Below are positions 8,356 through 15,590 of a stretch of DNA of 26,278 nucleotides, piece after piece. The notes beneath the pieces are model-generated. The model saw only the letters and a program-made list of their open reading frames with translations. It did no database searches and had not been told where the DNA came from. Every line of letters starts with the position of its first letter. Positions within the stretch are counted from its first letter, which is position 1. Source of the DNA: NAT127 sp041655035 (lineage in GTDB: Bacteria; Pseudomonadota; Gammaproteobacteria; Pseudomonadales; Porticoccaceae); assembly GCA_041655035.1 (NCBI GenBank), contig JBAZCN010000037.1:1-26278 (forward strand), read 5' to 3'. The translations under genes and the position numbers were made by a program.

Positions 8356-9232
8356 CGCCGGCCCGATCGCCGCCGGGCGCCGCCGGCGGCTGTTCGCCGG
8401 CCCTGCCGTCCACAGCCGGCGGCTCTGCGGGCGCGGGCTCGACGGCAAAGGATTCGACCTCGGAAAATACCAGCAGCAGGTGGCGGCTGCGTTCGAGATT
8501 GGCGGCCGGTTCCACCTCGACGGTCAGGAACGGCTGGCCCGGGTCGCGATGGATACCGAGCACATTGCCCACCGGGTAGCCGGCGGGGAAGCGCCCGCCG
8601 AGCCCGGAACTGACCAGTTGATCGCCTTCCTTGATATCGACCGTCGGCGACACGTAGCGCAGATGCAGGCGGCGGAAATCCCCGGTGCCCTCGGCAATCG
8701 CCCGCACACCGTTGCGGATCACCTGGACCGGCAGCGCATGATTGTTGTCGGTGATCAGCAGCACCGTGCTGGTGTGCTCGGTGACATCGATGATCTGCCC
8801 CATCAACCCGCGATCGTCGAGCACCGGCTGGCCCTGGTAGGCGCCGTCGACGGCACCGCGATTGATGGTGATGGTATGGGTCAGGGGATCGGTGGACACC
8901 CCGATGAGCTCCGCCACCAGCACCCTGTCCTTGAGCAGTTCAGTGGCGTTGAGCAGATTGCGCAGCCGGGCGTTCTCGGCGGAGATCGCCGCCATGCGCT
9001 GCAACTGGCCGCGGTAGATCAGCAATTCCTGGCGCAGACGGCTGTTTTCCTTCTCGTGCTCGAGCCGCGACAGCAGCGCGCCGTCGCCCCACTCCGCCAG
9101 CCGCTCGGGCACCATGGTGACCCACTGCATGGGTAGCGCCGTCTGCTTGAGGCGGACGGCGAGCGGGTCCAGCCAGTCGGTGAAGGTGTCCACGGCCACC
9201 AGGGAAAGCGCCAGAAAGCCGAGGACCAGCAC
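8348..9232 (-). CDS. mreC: rod shape-determining protein MreC (5' end uncertain, probable ATA start at 9274)
   Basis: The first conventional start is a GTG at 9232, giving 294 residues. There is an N-terminal membrane helix, a coiled coil of about 40-50 residues (LSRLEHEKENSRLRQELL onward), and the beta-rich periplasmic core with VSSGLGGRFPAGYPVG, which is typical of MreC. A Pro/Ala-rich tail follows. MreC links the MreB filaments to PBP2 in the periplasm. The conserved cytoplasmic start of MreC (compare MKP-x-F-x-x-GPSL in E. coli) continues upstream of the GTG as IKRLFTSGPSSAIK. Its first codon is ATA at 9272-9274, with no ATG, GTG, TTG or CTG between it and an in-frame stop. The true protein is therefore probably 308 residues. 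Confidence 0.93.
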   Translation of the reverse strand: MLVLGFLALSLVAVDTFTDWLDPLAVRLKQTALPMQWVTMVPERLAEWGDGALLSRLEHEKENSRLRQELLIYRGQLQRMAAISAENARLRNLLNATELLKDRVLVAELIGVSTDPLTHTITINRGAVDGAYQGQPVLDDRGLMGQIIDVTEHTSTVLLITDNNHALPVQVIRNGVRAIAEGTGDFRRLHLRYVSPTVDIKEGDQLVSSGLGGRFPAGYPVGNVLGIHRDPGQPFLTVEVEPAANLERSRHLLLVFSEVESFAVEPAPAEPPAVDGRAGEQPPAAPGGDRAGDD

Positions 9233-9270
9233 CTTGATGGCTGACGAAGGGCCGGAGGTAAAGAGTCTCT

Positions 9271-9312
9271 TTATGGCGCCACCCCCATCGGAATGTTCAG
9301 TCCAGTTGCCAT
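9271..9312 (-). promoter_or_regulatory. probable mreC translation start region with ATA codon and leader mini-ORF
   Basis: A G-rich Shine-Dalgarno-like GGGGGTGG lies about 5 bases upstream of the ATA codon at 9272-9274. A 13-codon ATG frame begins at 9312, and its TAA stop overlaps the ATA in an ATAA arrangement at 9271-9274. This mimics the ATGA couplings used elsewhere in the operon. The mini-ORF itself has no clear ribosome site. Start by reinitiation at ATA is an inference from N-terminal conservation. Confidence 0.45.
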
Positions 9313-9393
9313 TTATCTAATCGTCAGCCGCGCGGCAAAGTTAAATGCCAGGCATCGGGTCGGGCACCGATCGAACGCAGCCCCTGGCGACAA

Positions 9394-9408
9394 GCCGGCT
9401 GCGCCGGC
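9394..9408. repeat. short hairpin in the mreB-mreC gap
   Basis: GCCGGC, a TGC loop and GCCGGC form a 6-bp stem in the 206-base stretch between mreB and the mreC ATA. No T-run follows it on either strand. It may slow or attenuate transcription between the two genes. Confidence 0.35.
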
Positions 9409-9453
9409 AGCCACTAGCACGCCGCTGGGGAGCGACCCGCTACTGTCACAAGG

Positions 9454-9469
9454 CTGTCAATCCTGACAG
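9454..9469. repeat. short hairpin just after mreB
   Basis: CTGTCA, an ATCC loop and TGACAG form a 6-bp stem beginning 12 bases beyond the mreB stop. It lacks a T-run, so it is more likely an RNA-stabilising or processing element that favours mreB over mreC than a full terminator. Confidence 0.35.
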
Positions 9470-9480
9470 GACATCCAATC

Positions 9481-10515
9481 CTAGGAAGACATCACGTCCA
9501 GATGGCGCTTGTCCATCATATCGAGCGCCTTGCCGCCACCCTTGGCCACGCAGTTGAGCGGCTCGTCGGCAACGATCACCGGCAGGCCTGTTTCATGAGT
9601 CAGCAACCGGTCGATATCCCGCAGCAGGGCGCCACCGCCAGTGAGCACGATGCCGGTCTCGGCGATATCGGAGGCCAGCTCCGGCGGCGACTGTTCCAAT
9701 ACCCGCTTCAGCGACTGGACGATCGCCGCCAGCGGCTCCTGCAATGCCTCGAGAATCTCGTCACTGTTGAGCTGGAACTGCTTGGGCACCCCTTCGGCCA
9801 GGTTGCGGCCGCGGACGTCGATCTCCCGCACCTCGGTGCCGGGGTAGGCGCTGCCGATCTCCATCTTGATGCGCTCGGCGGTGCTCTCGCCGATCACGCT
9901 GCCGTACTTGCGGCGCACAAAGTTGGAAATGGCCTCGTCGAAACGGTCGCCGCCGACCCGCACCGAGTCGGAGAACACCACGCCGTTGAGAGACAGAATG
10001 GCAATTTCGGTGGTGCCGCCGCCGATATCCACGACCATCGAACCACAGGCTTCCTCGACCGGCAGGCCGGCGCCGATGGCTGCGGCCATCGGTTCCTCGA
10101 TGAGATAGACCTCGCGGGCCCCGGCGCTGAAGGCGGATTCGCGAATGGCGCGCTTCTCGACCTCGGTGGCCATCGCCGGCACACAGACCAGCACACGCGG
10201 GCTCGGCGGGATGAAGCTGTGGGAGTGGACCTTCTTGATAAAGTGCTGGAGCATCTTCTCGGTGACCTGGAAGTCGGCGATCACGCCATCCTTCAGCGGC
10301 CGGATGGCGGTGATGTTGCCCGGCGTCCGACCCAGCATCCGCTTGGCCTCGACACCCACCGCTTCGACGATCTTCTGCCCCTGGTGATGACGGATCGCCA
10401 CTACCGACGGCTCGTTGAGCACGATACCTTTATCCCGGACATAGATCAGCGTATTGGCCGTACCCAGATCGATGGACAGGTCGTTGGAGAACAGACCACG
10501 CAACCGTTTAAACAT
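9481..10515 (-). CDS. mreB: rod shape-determining protein MreB (bacterial actin)
   Basis: This 344-residue actin homologue has the phosphate-1 motif SIDLGTANT at residues 14-22, phosphate-2 motif VDIGGGTTE at 162-170 and adenosine motif LTGGGA at 291-296. The MFKRLRGLFSNDLSIDLGT start is nearly invariant in proteobacterial MreB, so the ATG at 10515 is chosen over a longer open frame to 10728. MreB forms membrane-bound filaments that orient lateral wall synthesis. It is the first gene of the minus-strand run and is divergent from gatC. In the leader a 10-base unit TTCCTGTAGC (plus strand) occurs twice at 12-base spacing (10527-10548), so the AGGAA ribosome-binding sequence is duplicated. Confidence 0.98.
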   Translation of the reverse strand: MFKRLRGLFSNDLSIDLGTANTLIYVRDKGIVLNEPSVVAIRHHQGQKIVEAVGVEAKRMLGRTPGNITAIRPLKDGVIADFQVTEKMLQHFIKKVHSHSFIPPSPRVLVCVPAMATEVEKRAIRESAFSAGAREVYLIEEPMAAAIGAGLPVEEACGSMVVDIGGGTTEIAILSLNGVVFSDSVRVGGDRFDEAISNFVRRKYGSVIGESTAERIKMEIGSAYPGTEVREIDVRGRNLAEGVPKQFQLNSDEILEALQEPLAAIVQSLKRVLEQSPPELASDIAETGIVLTGGGALLRDIDRLLTHETGLPVIVADEPLNCVAKGGGKALDMMDKRHLDVMSS

Positions 10516-10607
10516 ACGAAATGTTGTTCCTGTAGCAATTCCTGTAGCGATGCCGCCGCCACGCGGCGAGCGATACGACGACGCGCGGCAAGCGGAGATA
10601 GTGGGCG

Positions 10608-10636
10608 ACTCTAACAACGGGAGGGATTCAGGGCAA
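10608..10636 (-). promoter_or_regulatory. candidate mreB promoter
   Basis: On the minus strand TTGCCC (10631-10636) and TAGAGT (10608-10613) are spaced by 17 bases, each matching the sigma70 consensus at four of six positions. The -35 box lies inside one arm of the inverted repeat at 10627-10672, so a protein bound there could control mreB. Confidence 0.35.
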
Positions 10637-10672
10637 GGCGCAAATATGCTACCGTTACGGCCTCGCCCTGAA
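10627..10672. repeat. 13-bp inverted repeat between mreB and gatC
   Basis: TTCAGGGCAAGGC (10627-10639) and GCCTCGCCCTGAA (10660-10672) are inverted copies with one mismatch, separated by 20 bases. They lie in the only non-coding stretch between the divergent mreB and gatC genes. They could be a paired operator, or an RNA stem in the gatC leader. Confidence 0.6.
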
Positions 10673-10721
10673 GGGCCGCACCTGTGCCCATCGGCCCTGT
10701 TAAAAAGACGGGAATCATACC

Positions 10722-11009
10722 ATGACAATCCAACGATCGGATATTGAAAAGCTGGCCGAACTGGCCCGCATCCAGATCACCGAGGACAGCATCGCCGCCA
10801 CTCTCGACAGCCTCGGCAACGTGCTGCAGTTGGTCGACCAGTTGCAGGCCGCCGACACCACCGGCATCGCGCCCATGGCCCATCCGCTGGACGCCGTGCA
10901 GCGCCTGCGCGCCGACGCCGTTACCGAAACCAACCGGCGCGACGCCTTCCAGGCCATTGCCCCGGCCACCGAGAACGGGCTCTATCTCGTCCCCCGGGTC
11001 ATCGAATAA
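10722..11009 (+). CDS. gatC: aspartyl/glutamyl-tRNA amidotransferase subunit C
   Basis: This 95-residue GatC is of normal family length, with the typical opening of the form IEKLAELARIQITED and the end LYLVPRVIE. GatC stabilises the GatA-GatB heterodimer of the enzyme that converts Asp-tRNA(Asn) or Glu-tRNA(Gln) to the amide form. It is the first gene of the gatCAB operon, 31 bases before gatA. The ATG at 10722 follows a modest GGGA about 11 bases upstream. Confidence 0.96.
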   Translation: MTIQRSDIEKLAELARIQITEDSIAATLDSLGNVLQLVDQLQAADTTGIAPMAHPLDAVQRLRADAVTETNRRDAFQAIAPATENGLYLVPRVIE

Positions 11010-11040
11010 GCCCGCCATTCCGCAACAGGATTCACCCCCC

Positions 11041-12498
11041 ATGCATGACAAGACCCTTGCGCAACTGAGCGCCGGCCTCGCCAGTGGCGAGTTTTCCAGC
11101 GTCGAGCTGACCCGCCACTTCCTCGACCGCATCGAGCGCCTCGACGCCACCTACAACGGCTTTATCACCGTCACCGCTGAGCAGGCCCTGGCCAGCGCCA
11201 CCGCAGCAGACCGGCAGCGGGCCTCCGGCGCGCCCGTCCATGCCCTGTGCGGCGTGCCCATCGCCCACAAGGATATCTTCTGCACCGAGGGGGTGCGCAC
11301 CAGCTGCGCATCGAAAATGCTCGACAACTTCGTCCCGCCCTACAGCGCCGCGGTGGTGGAGAACTTCATCGCCGCCGGCGCGGTGATGCTGGGCAAGACC
11401 AATATGGACGAGTTCGCCATGGGCTCCTCCAACGAAACCAGCTGGTACGGGCCGGTGAAAAACCCGTGGGACACCGGCACCGTGCCCGGCGGCTCCTCCG
11501 GCGGCTCCGCCGCCGCCGTTGCCGCCCGCCTCGCCCCGGCGGCCACCGCCACCGACACCGGCGGCTCCATTCGCCAGCCCGCCGCCCTGTGTGGCATCTC
11601 CGGCCTCAAGCCCACCTATGGCCGGGTGTCCCGCTGGGGCATGATCGCCTTCGCCTCCAGCCTCGACCAGGGCGGCCCCCTGGCCCGCACCGCCGAAGAC
11701 CTGGCGCTGATGATGAATGTGATGGCCAGCTTCGACCCGAGGGATTCCACCTGTCTCGACCTGGCGGTGCCGGACTACACCGCCGGCCTCGACACCAGCA
11801 TCGCGGGCCTGCGCATCGGCGTGCCGAAGGAGTACTTCGATGACGGCCTCAACCCGAAAACCGCGGTCGCCGTACAGGATGCGATCCGCGAACTGGAACA
11901 GCTCGGCGCGACGATCAAGGAAATCTCCCTGCCCCACTCGGCGCTTTCGGTGCCCGCCTACTACGTGATCGCCCCGGCGGAGGCCTCCGCCAACCTGTCG
12001 CGCTTCGACGGCGTGCGCTACGGCCACCGCTGCCAGGATCCCCAGGATCTCCGCGACCTTTACATGCGGACCCGCGCCGAAGGCTTCGGCGACGAGGTCA
12101 AGCGCCGCATTCTGGTCGGCGCCTACTGTCTGTCCGCCGGCTACTACGACGCCTACTACAACAAGGCCCAGCAGGTGCGCCGGCTGATCAAGCAGGATTT
12201 CGTCAGCGCCTTCGAACAGGTGGACATGATTCTCGGCCCCACCTGCCCGAACCCGGCGTTCGAATTCGGCAGCAAGGGCGACAACCCGGTGGCGATGTAC
12301 CTGGAGGACATCTACACCATCTCCACCAACCTGGCGGGCCTGCCCGGCATGTCCATTCCCTGCGGCTTCGTCGATGACAAGCCGGTGGGGCTGCAAATCA
12401 TCGGCAACTATTTCAGCGAGGCGCACATGCTCAACGTGGCCCATCAGTACCAGCAGGTCACCGACTGGCACGACAAGGTTCCGGGAGGGATTGCCTGA
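11041..12498 (+). CDS. gatA: aspartyl/glutamyl-tRNA amidotransferase subunit A
   Basis: This 485-residue amidase-signature enzyme is the glutaminase that supplies ammonia to GatB. The Ser-cisSer-Lys triad is complete: Lys77 in PIAHKDIFC, Ser152 in PGGSSGGSAAAVAA and Ser176 in TDTGGSIRQP. The spacing equals that of characterised GatA proteins. The ATG at 11041 precedes the conserved MHDKTLAQLS start; an open frame begins earlier but only shadows gatC. Its TGA shares a base with the gatB ATG (TGATG at 12496-12500). Confidence 0.98.
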   Translation: MHDKTLAQLSAGLASGEFSSVELTRHFLDRIERLDATYNGFITVTAEQALASATAADRQRASGAPVHALCGVPIAHKDIFCTEGVRTSCASKMLDNFVPPYSAAVVENFIAAGAVMLGKTNMDEFAMGSSNETSWYGPVKNPWDTGTVPGGSSGGSAAAVAARLAPAATATDTGGSIRQPAALCGISGLKPTYGRVSRWGMIAFASSLDQGGPLARTAEDLALMMNVMASFDPRDSTCLDLAVPDYTAGLDTSIAGLRIGVPKEYFDDGLNPKTAVAVQDAIRELEQLGATIKEISLPHSALSVPAYYVIAPAEASANLSRFDGVRYGHRCQDPQDLRDLYMRTRAEGFGDEVKRRILVGAYCLSAGYYDAYYNKAQQVRRLIKQDFVSAFEQVDMILGPTCPNPAFEFGSKGDNPVAMYLEDIYTISTNLAGLPGMSIPCGFVDDKPVGLQIIGNYFSEAHMLNVAHQYQQVTDWHDKVPGGIA

Positions 12499-13964
12499 TG
12501 AGCTGGGAAACCGTTATCGGCCTCGAAGTCCACGTTCAGCTGGCGACCAGATCCAAGATCTTCTCCGGCAGCAGCACCGCCTTCGGCGCCGAGCCCAACA
12601 CCCAGGCCAGCGCCGTCGACCTGGCCATGCCCGGCACCCTGCCGGTGGCCAACGAACAGGCTTTCCGCTACGCCATCATGTTCGGCCTGGCGGTCAACGC
12701 CGAGATCGGCAAGACCTCGGTGTTCGAGCGCAAGAACTACTTCTACCCCGACCTCCCCAAGGGCTATCAGACCACCCAGCTGGCCCAGCCCATCGTCGGC
12801 CCCGGCTGGGTCGACATCCAGCTCCGGGACGGCAGCCACAAGCGCATTCGCATCCACCACGCCCACCTGGAAGAAGACGCCGGCAAGTCACTTCACGAAG
12901 CGTCTTTTGAAATAAATGGCCGTGGCATGAGCGGCATCGACCTCAACCGTGCCGGTACCCCGCTGATCGAGATCGTCTCCGAGCCGGATATGCGCAATGC
13001 CGAGGAGGCGGTGGCCTTCGCCAAGAAACTGCACTCCATCGTCACCTCCCTCGGTATCTGCGACGGCAATATGTCGCAGGGCTCGATGCGCTTCGATGTG
13101 AACATTTCGGTGCGCAAAAAAGGCGCGGAAAAACTCGGCACCCGCACCGAAACCAAGAACCTCAACTCCTTCAAGTTCATGGAAGAGGCAATCGCCCTGG
13201 AGGTGGAACGCCAGATCGACGTGATCGAGGACGGCGGCGCCATCGTCCAGGAAACCCGCCTCTACAACGGCGACACCAAGACCGCCCGCTCCATGCGCAC
13301 CAAGGAGGAAGCCAACGATTACCGTTACTTCCCCTGTCCCGACCTGCTCCCGGTGGTGGTCGACGACACCACCATCGAACAGATCCGCCACAGCCTGCCG
13401 GAACTGCCGGACGCCCGCCACCAACGCTTCGTGGGCGAGTACGGCCTGTCCGACTACGATGCCGGCGTGCTCGGCGACGAGGCCGGCATGGCCCACTACT
13501 TCGAGGCCGCGGTCAAAGTGAGCGGCGACGCCAAGCTGGCCGCCAACTGGATCATGGGCGACCTCTCGGCACGCCTCAACAGCGAAGACAAGACCATTGC
13601 CGCCTGCCCGGTCAGCGCCGAGCACCTCGGCCAGATGATCCTGCGCATCAAGGACGGCACCATCTCCAACAAGATGGCCAAGGAAGTGCTGCAAGGCATG
13701 TGGGAAGGCGAAGGCGACGCCGATGCGGTGATCGGGAAACGCGGCCTGAAACAGGTTTCCGACAGCGGCGCCATCGAGGCGCTGGTGGCGGAAGTGCTGG
13801 CCGGCAACGCCGCCCAGGTCGACAACTACCGCAGCGCGGACGAGGCCAAGCGGCCCAAGATGCTCGGCTTCTTCGTCGGCCAGATCATGAAGGCCTCCAA
13901 GGGCCAGGCCAACCCCCAGCAGGTCAACGAGATCCTGCTGAAAAAACTCAACGAATTGCTCTAA
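12498..13964 (+). CDS. gatB: aspartyl/glutamyl-tRNA amidotransferase subunit B
   Basis: This 488-residue GatB is the kinase/transamidase subunit that phosphorylates the misacylated tRNA and accepts ammonia from GatA. It has MSWETVIGLEVHVQL at the start, KNYFYPDLPKGYQ, the HLEEDAGKSLHE region, GIDLNRAGTPLIEIVSEPD, and a YqeY-like tail ending in QQVNEILLKKLNELL. The cysteine cluster that binds zinc in many GatB proteins is replaced by serine and alanine (FSGSSTAFGAEPNTQASAVD, residues 22-41), as in Pseudomonas, so this is a lineage trait and not damage. It is the third gene of gatCAB. Confidence 0.98.
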   Translation: MSWETVIGLEVHVQLATRSKIFSGSSTAFGAEPNTQASAVDLAMPGTLPVANEQAFRYAIMFGLAVNAEIGKTSVFERKNYFYPDLPKGYQTTQLAQPIVGPGWVDIQLRDGSHKRIRIHHAHLEEDAGKSLHEASFEINGRGMSGIDLNRAGTPLIEIVSEPDMRNAEEAVAFAKKLHSIVTSLGICDGNMSQGSMRFDVNISVRKKGAEKLGTRTETKNLNSFKFMEEAIALEVERQIDVIEDGGAIVQETRLYNGDTKTARSMRTKEEANDYRYFPCPDLLPVVVDDTTIEQIRHSLPELPDARHQRFVGEYGLSDYDAGVLGDEAGMAHYFEAAVKVSGDAKLAANWIMGDLSARLNSEDKTIAACPVSAEHLGQMILRIKDGTISNKMAKEVLQGMWEGEGDADAVIGKRGLKQVSDSGAIEALVAEVLAGNAAQVDNYRSADEAKRPKMLGFFVGQIMKASKGQANPQQVNEILLKKLNELL

Positions 13965-14011
13965 CCGGCTGTGCCGGCGCCGCCGGCCCACCACTACCAC
14001 CGGATTCCATC

Positions 14012-14311
14012 ATGACAGAACAGCGTAAAGACAAGAAGAAAGTCATCGGCGAAGTTTTCGATGATGACCGCATCAGATCCTTTCTCCAGTTCGTCCCCCC
14101 GCAAGGGGTCGACGCCGACTACCATGTGCTGGAAAAAGCCTACCGCGGCATGACAGTGGAAAGTTTCGAAACCTTTATCAGATTTTTTCTGGAAGAGGGT
14201 CGGGATATCAATGCTCGCAACCCCCAGGGCAGAACCATGCTGGAGGAAATGAAAACCCACCGGCTGGCGGAAGAGTATATCGACACCATGGAGAAAAACG
14301 GGGCGGTGTGA
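14012..14311 (+). CDS. PA4642 family protein of unknown function
   Basis: This 99-residue soluble, charged protein begins MTEQRKDKKKVIGEVFDDD. It has the family pattern of KKVIGE near the start, QFVPPQGVDADYHVLEKAYR, FETFIRFFLEEGRDINA and a DINARNPQGRT stretch reminiscent of a single ankyrin-like turn. It has no signal peptide, membrane helix or cysteine cluster. The family is widespread in Pseudomonas and relatives and I know of no assigned function. It follows gatB by 47 bases on the same strand and may be co-transcribed. The ATG at 14012 is chosen from conservation; a longer frame upstream overlaps gatB. Confidence 0.82.
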   Translation: MTEQRKDKKKVIGEVFDDDRIRSFLQFVPPQGVDADYHVLEKAYRGMTVESFETFIRFFLEEGRDINARNPQGRTMLEEMKTHRLAEEYIDTMEKNGAV

Positions 14312-14419
14312 TGCCGGCTGGCCGGCCCATGGCCTGCCCGGCGTTTCCCCACTGGCGGGATAAAGCCGATAACCCGGCCTCCGTCTGCTCCCGAACATCA
14401 ATCCCCTCTGAACCACAGG

Positions 14420-14446
14420 CTGCGTGATGCCCCATGGCTCATGCAG
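14420..14446. repeat. hairpin upstream of xrtH
   Basis: CTGCGTGA (14420-14427) pairs with TCATGCAG (14439-14446), with one G:U wobble, around an 11-base loop. It lies in the 168-base gap between the PA4642-like gene and xrtH. It could terminate the former or form in the leader of the latter; no T-run is present. Confidence 0.4.
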
Positions 14447-14479
14447 CGATGACAAGTCAATCCAGGGAGTGCGGCGGCA

Positions 14480-14983
14480 TTGAAGCGGTTCTTCATTTTG
14501 TTCCTGCTGATCCAGGCGGCGCTGTTTACCGCTGAGCTGATGCCGATGGGCCAGGCCTGGGTGGTCAAGCCGTTCACCGGGTTGCTGGCGGATATCTCGG
14601 GTTACCTGATCGCCGTGCTCGGCCGGGAAATTCAGACCAGCGGAGTCATCATCTACGACGTGAAAACCTCGTTTGCGGTGATGATCGAAGCCGGCTGCAA
14701 CGGTATCGAGGCGACCATCCTGCTGGTGGCCGCCGTATTGGCATTTCCCGCGCCGTGGAAAAACAAGCTGTACGGCTTGCTGATTGGCTTTGCCGCCATT
14801 CAGGCACTCAACCTGGTACGGATCGTGTCGCTGTTTTTTCTCGGCCTGTGGAACGAAACCGCTTTCGAGTGGGCGCACCTGTATATCTGGCAGGCGCTGA
14901 TCATGCTCGATGCCATCGTGGTGTTCCTGCTGTGGATTCGCACCTTGCCCCGGGAGGTGGCCGATGAAGCTGTTGCCGGATAA
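14480..14983 (+). CDS. xrtH: exosortase H (IPTLxxWG-CTERM type)
   Basis: This 167-residue integral membrane protein has about five hydrophobic helices and the three invariant exosortase residues: Cys73 in EAGCNGIEA, Arg114 in NLVRIVSLF and His133 in WAHLYIWQ. It is short, with no extra domain, matching the XrtH subgroup. Exosortases are cysteine transpeptidase-like proteases that cut C-terminal sorting tails of secreted proteins at the inner membrane. The start is TTG at 14480, since an in-frame TGA lies ten codons upstream with no ATG or GTG between; GGGAG lies about 12 bases before it. The gene overlaps its partner by 20 bases. The protein encoded tail-to-tail (15583-15987) has a matching IPTL-CTERM-like tail and is the obvious substrate. 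Confidence 0.92.
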   Translation: MKRFFILFLLIQAALFTAELMPMGQAWVVKPFTGLLADISGYLIAVLGREIQTSGVIIYDVKTSFAVMIEAGCNGIEATILLVAAVLAFPAPWKNKLYGLLIGFAAIQALNLVRIVSLFFLGLWNETAFEWAHLYIWQALIMLDAIVVFLLWIRTLPREVADEAVAG

Positions 14984-15590
14984 TCCACTGGGGCGATTCT
15001 TCCTGCTCGGGCTGCTCTGGCTGCCCGTATGGTTCTCGGTGTGGTACGCCATGGCGCCGCTGCTGAGCGCACCGTCGACCTGGCTGGCGTCGCTGGTGCT
15101 CAATGTCTTTCATCCGGGGCTGATCAATGACATCGAGCGTTCCGGGAATATCGCCACCTTCGTGACCGGTTTGCAGATAACCGTTCCCGGTGGGCCCGAG
15201 GGCGCCATCGGGCAGGTCGTCCTCGACAAAAATCCGCTGATCTACTCGTGGAACCTGCCGGTGCTGGTGGCGCTGTTGTTCGCCACCGGCGAACGGCTTC
15301 TCTCATTCAACAAACTGTTGCTGGTGTACCTGCTGTTGCTCCCGTTTCACGCCTGGGGCGTGGGCTTCGACCTGCTCAAGACCCTGACACTGGATACCGG
15401 ACCCGAGATCGCGGGACAACTGGGCTACAGCGGCTGGTCGCTGGAATTTATCGGCCTCGCCTACCAGTTCGGCTATCTGATGCTGCCGGTGATTGGCGCC
15501 ACCTCCATCTGGGTGGCTATGAATCGGGAGCTGATCGAGTCGATGCTGAGGCCCGCTCCCGGAAAAGAGGCAGGCGGCGGCGTTAGCTGA
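14964..15590 (+). CDS. exosortase H-associated membrane protein
   Basis: This 208-residue protein begins MKLLPDNPLGRFFLLGLLWLP and ends in a short Gly/Ala tail. It has an N-terminal membrane helix, a periplasmic segment of about 80 residues (ITVPGGPEGAIGQVVLD included), then three to four helices including LLLVYLLLLPFHAWGVGFDLLK. Proteins of this form are regularly encoded directly after xrtH; their role in sorting is not known to me. GGGAGGTGG sits just before the ATG at 14964, and the gene starts within the last codons of xrtH, so the two are coupled. Its stop overlaps the stop of the convergent ubiquitin gene by 8 bases (15583-15590). No catalytic motif was recognised. Confidence 0.82.
   Translation: MKLLPDNPLGRFFLLGLLWLPVWFSVWYAMAPLLSAPSTWLASLVLNVFHPGLINDIERSGNIATFVTGLQITVPGGPEGAIGQVVLDKNPLIYSWNLPVLVALLFATGERLLSFNKLLLVYLLLLPFHAWGVGFDLLKTLTLDTGPEIAGQLGYSGWSLEFIGLAYQFGYLMLPVIGATSIWVAMNRELIESMLRPAPGKEAGGGVS

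Noticed and set aside
7138..8613. 491-codon open frame on the plus strand across maf and mreD
   Set aside because: It is Arg/Pro-rich and antisense to three genes whose products are identified.
9502..10614. 370-codon open frame on the plus strand opposite mreB
   Set aside because: It is antisense to MreB, His/Asp/Gly-rich without motifs, and has no ribosome site of note.
11032..12471. 479-codon open frame on the minus strand opposite gatA
   Set aside because: It is antisense to a complete, catalytically intact GatA, and its Gly/Ala/Val/His-rich sequence is typical of a shadow frame.
12519..12621. Missing zinc cysteines in GatB as damage
   Set aside because: Pseudomonas GatB as I remember it has the same Ser/Ala replacement, so this is a lineage feature.
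12888..14000. 370-codon open frame on the minus strand opposite gatB
   Set aside because: It is antisense to a complete GatB with no recognisable domain.
13965..14011. GC-rich inverted sequence after gatB as a terminator
   Set aside because: The GCCGGC repeats are short, have no T-run and are common by chance at this base composition.
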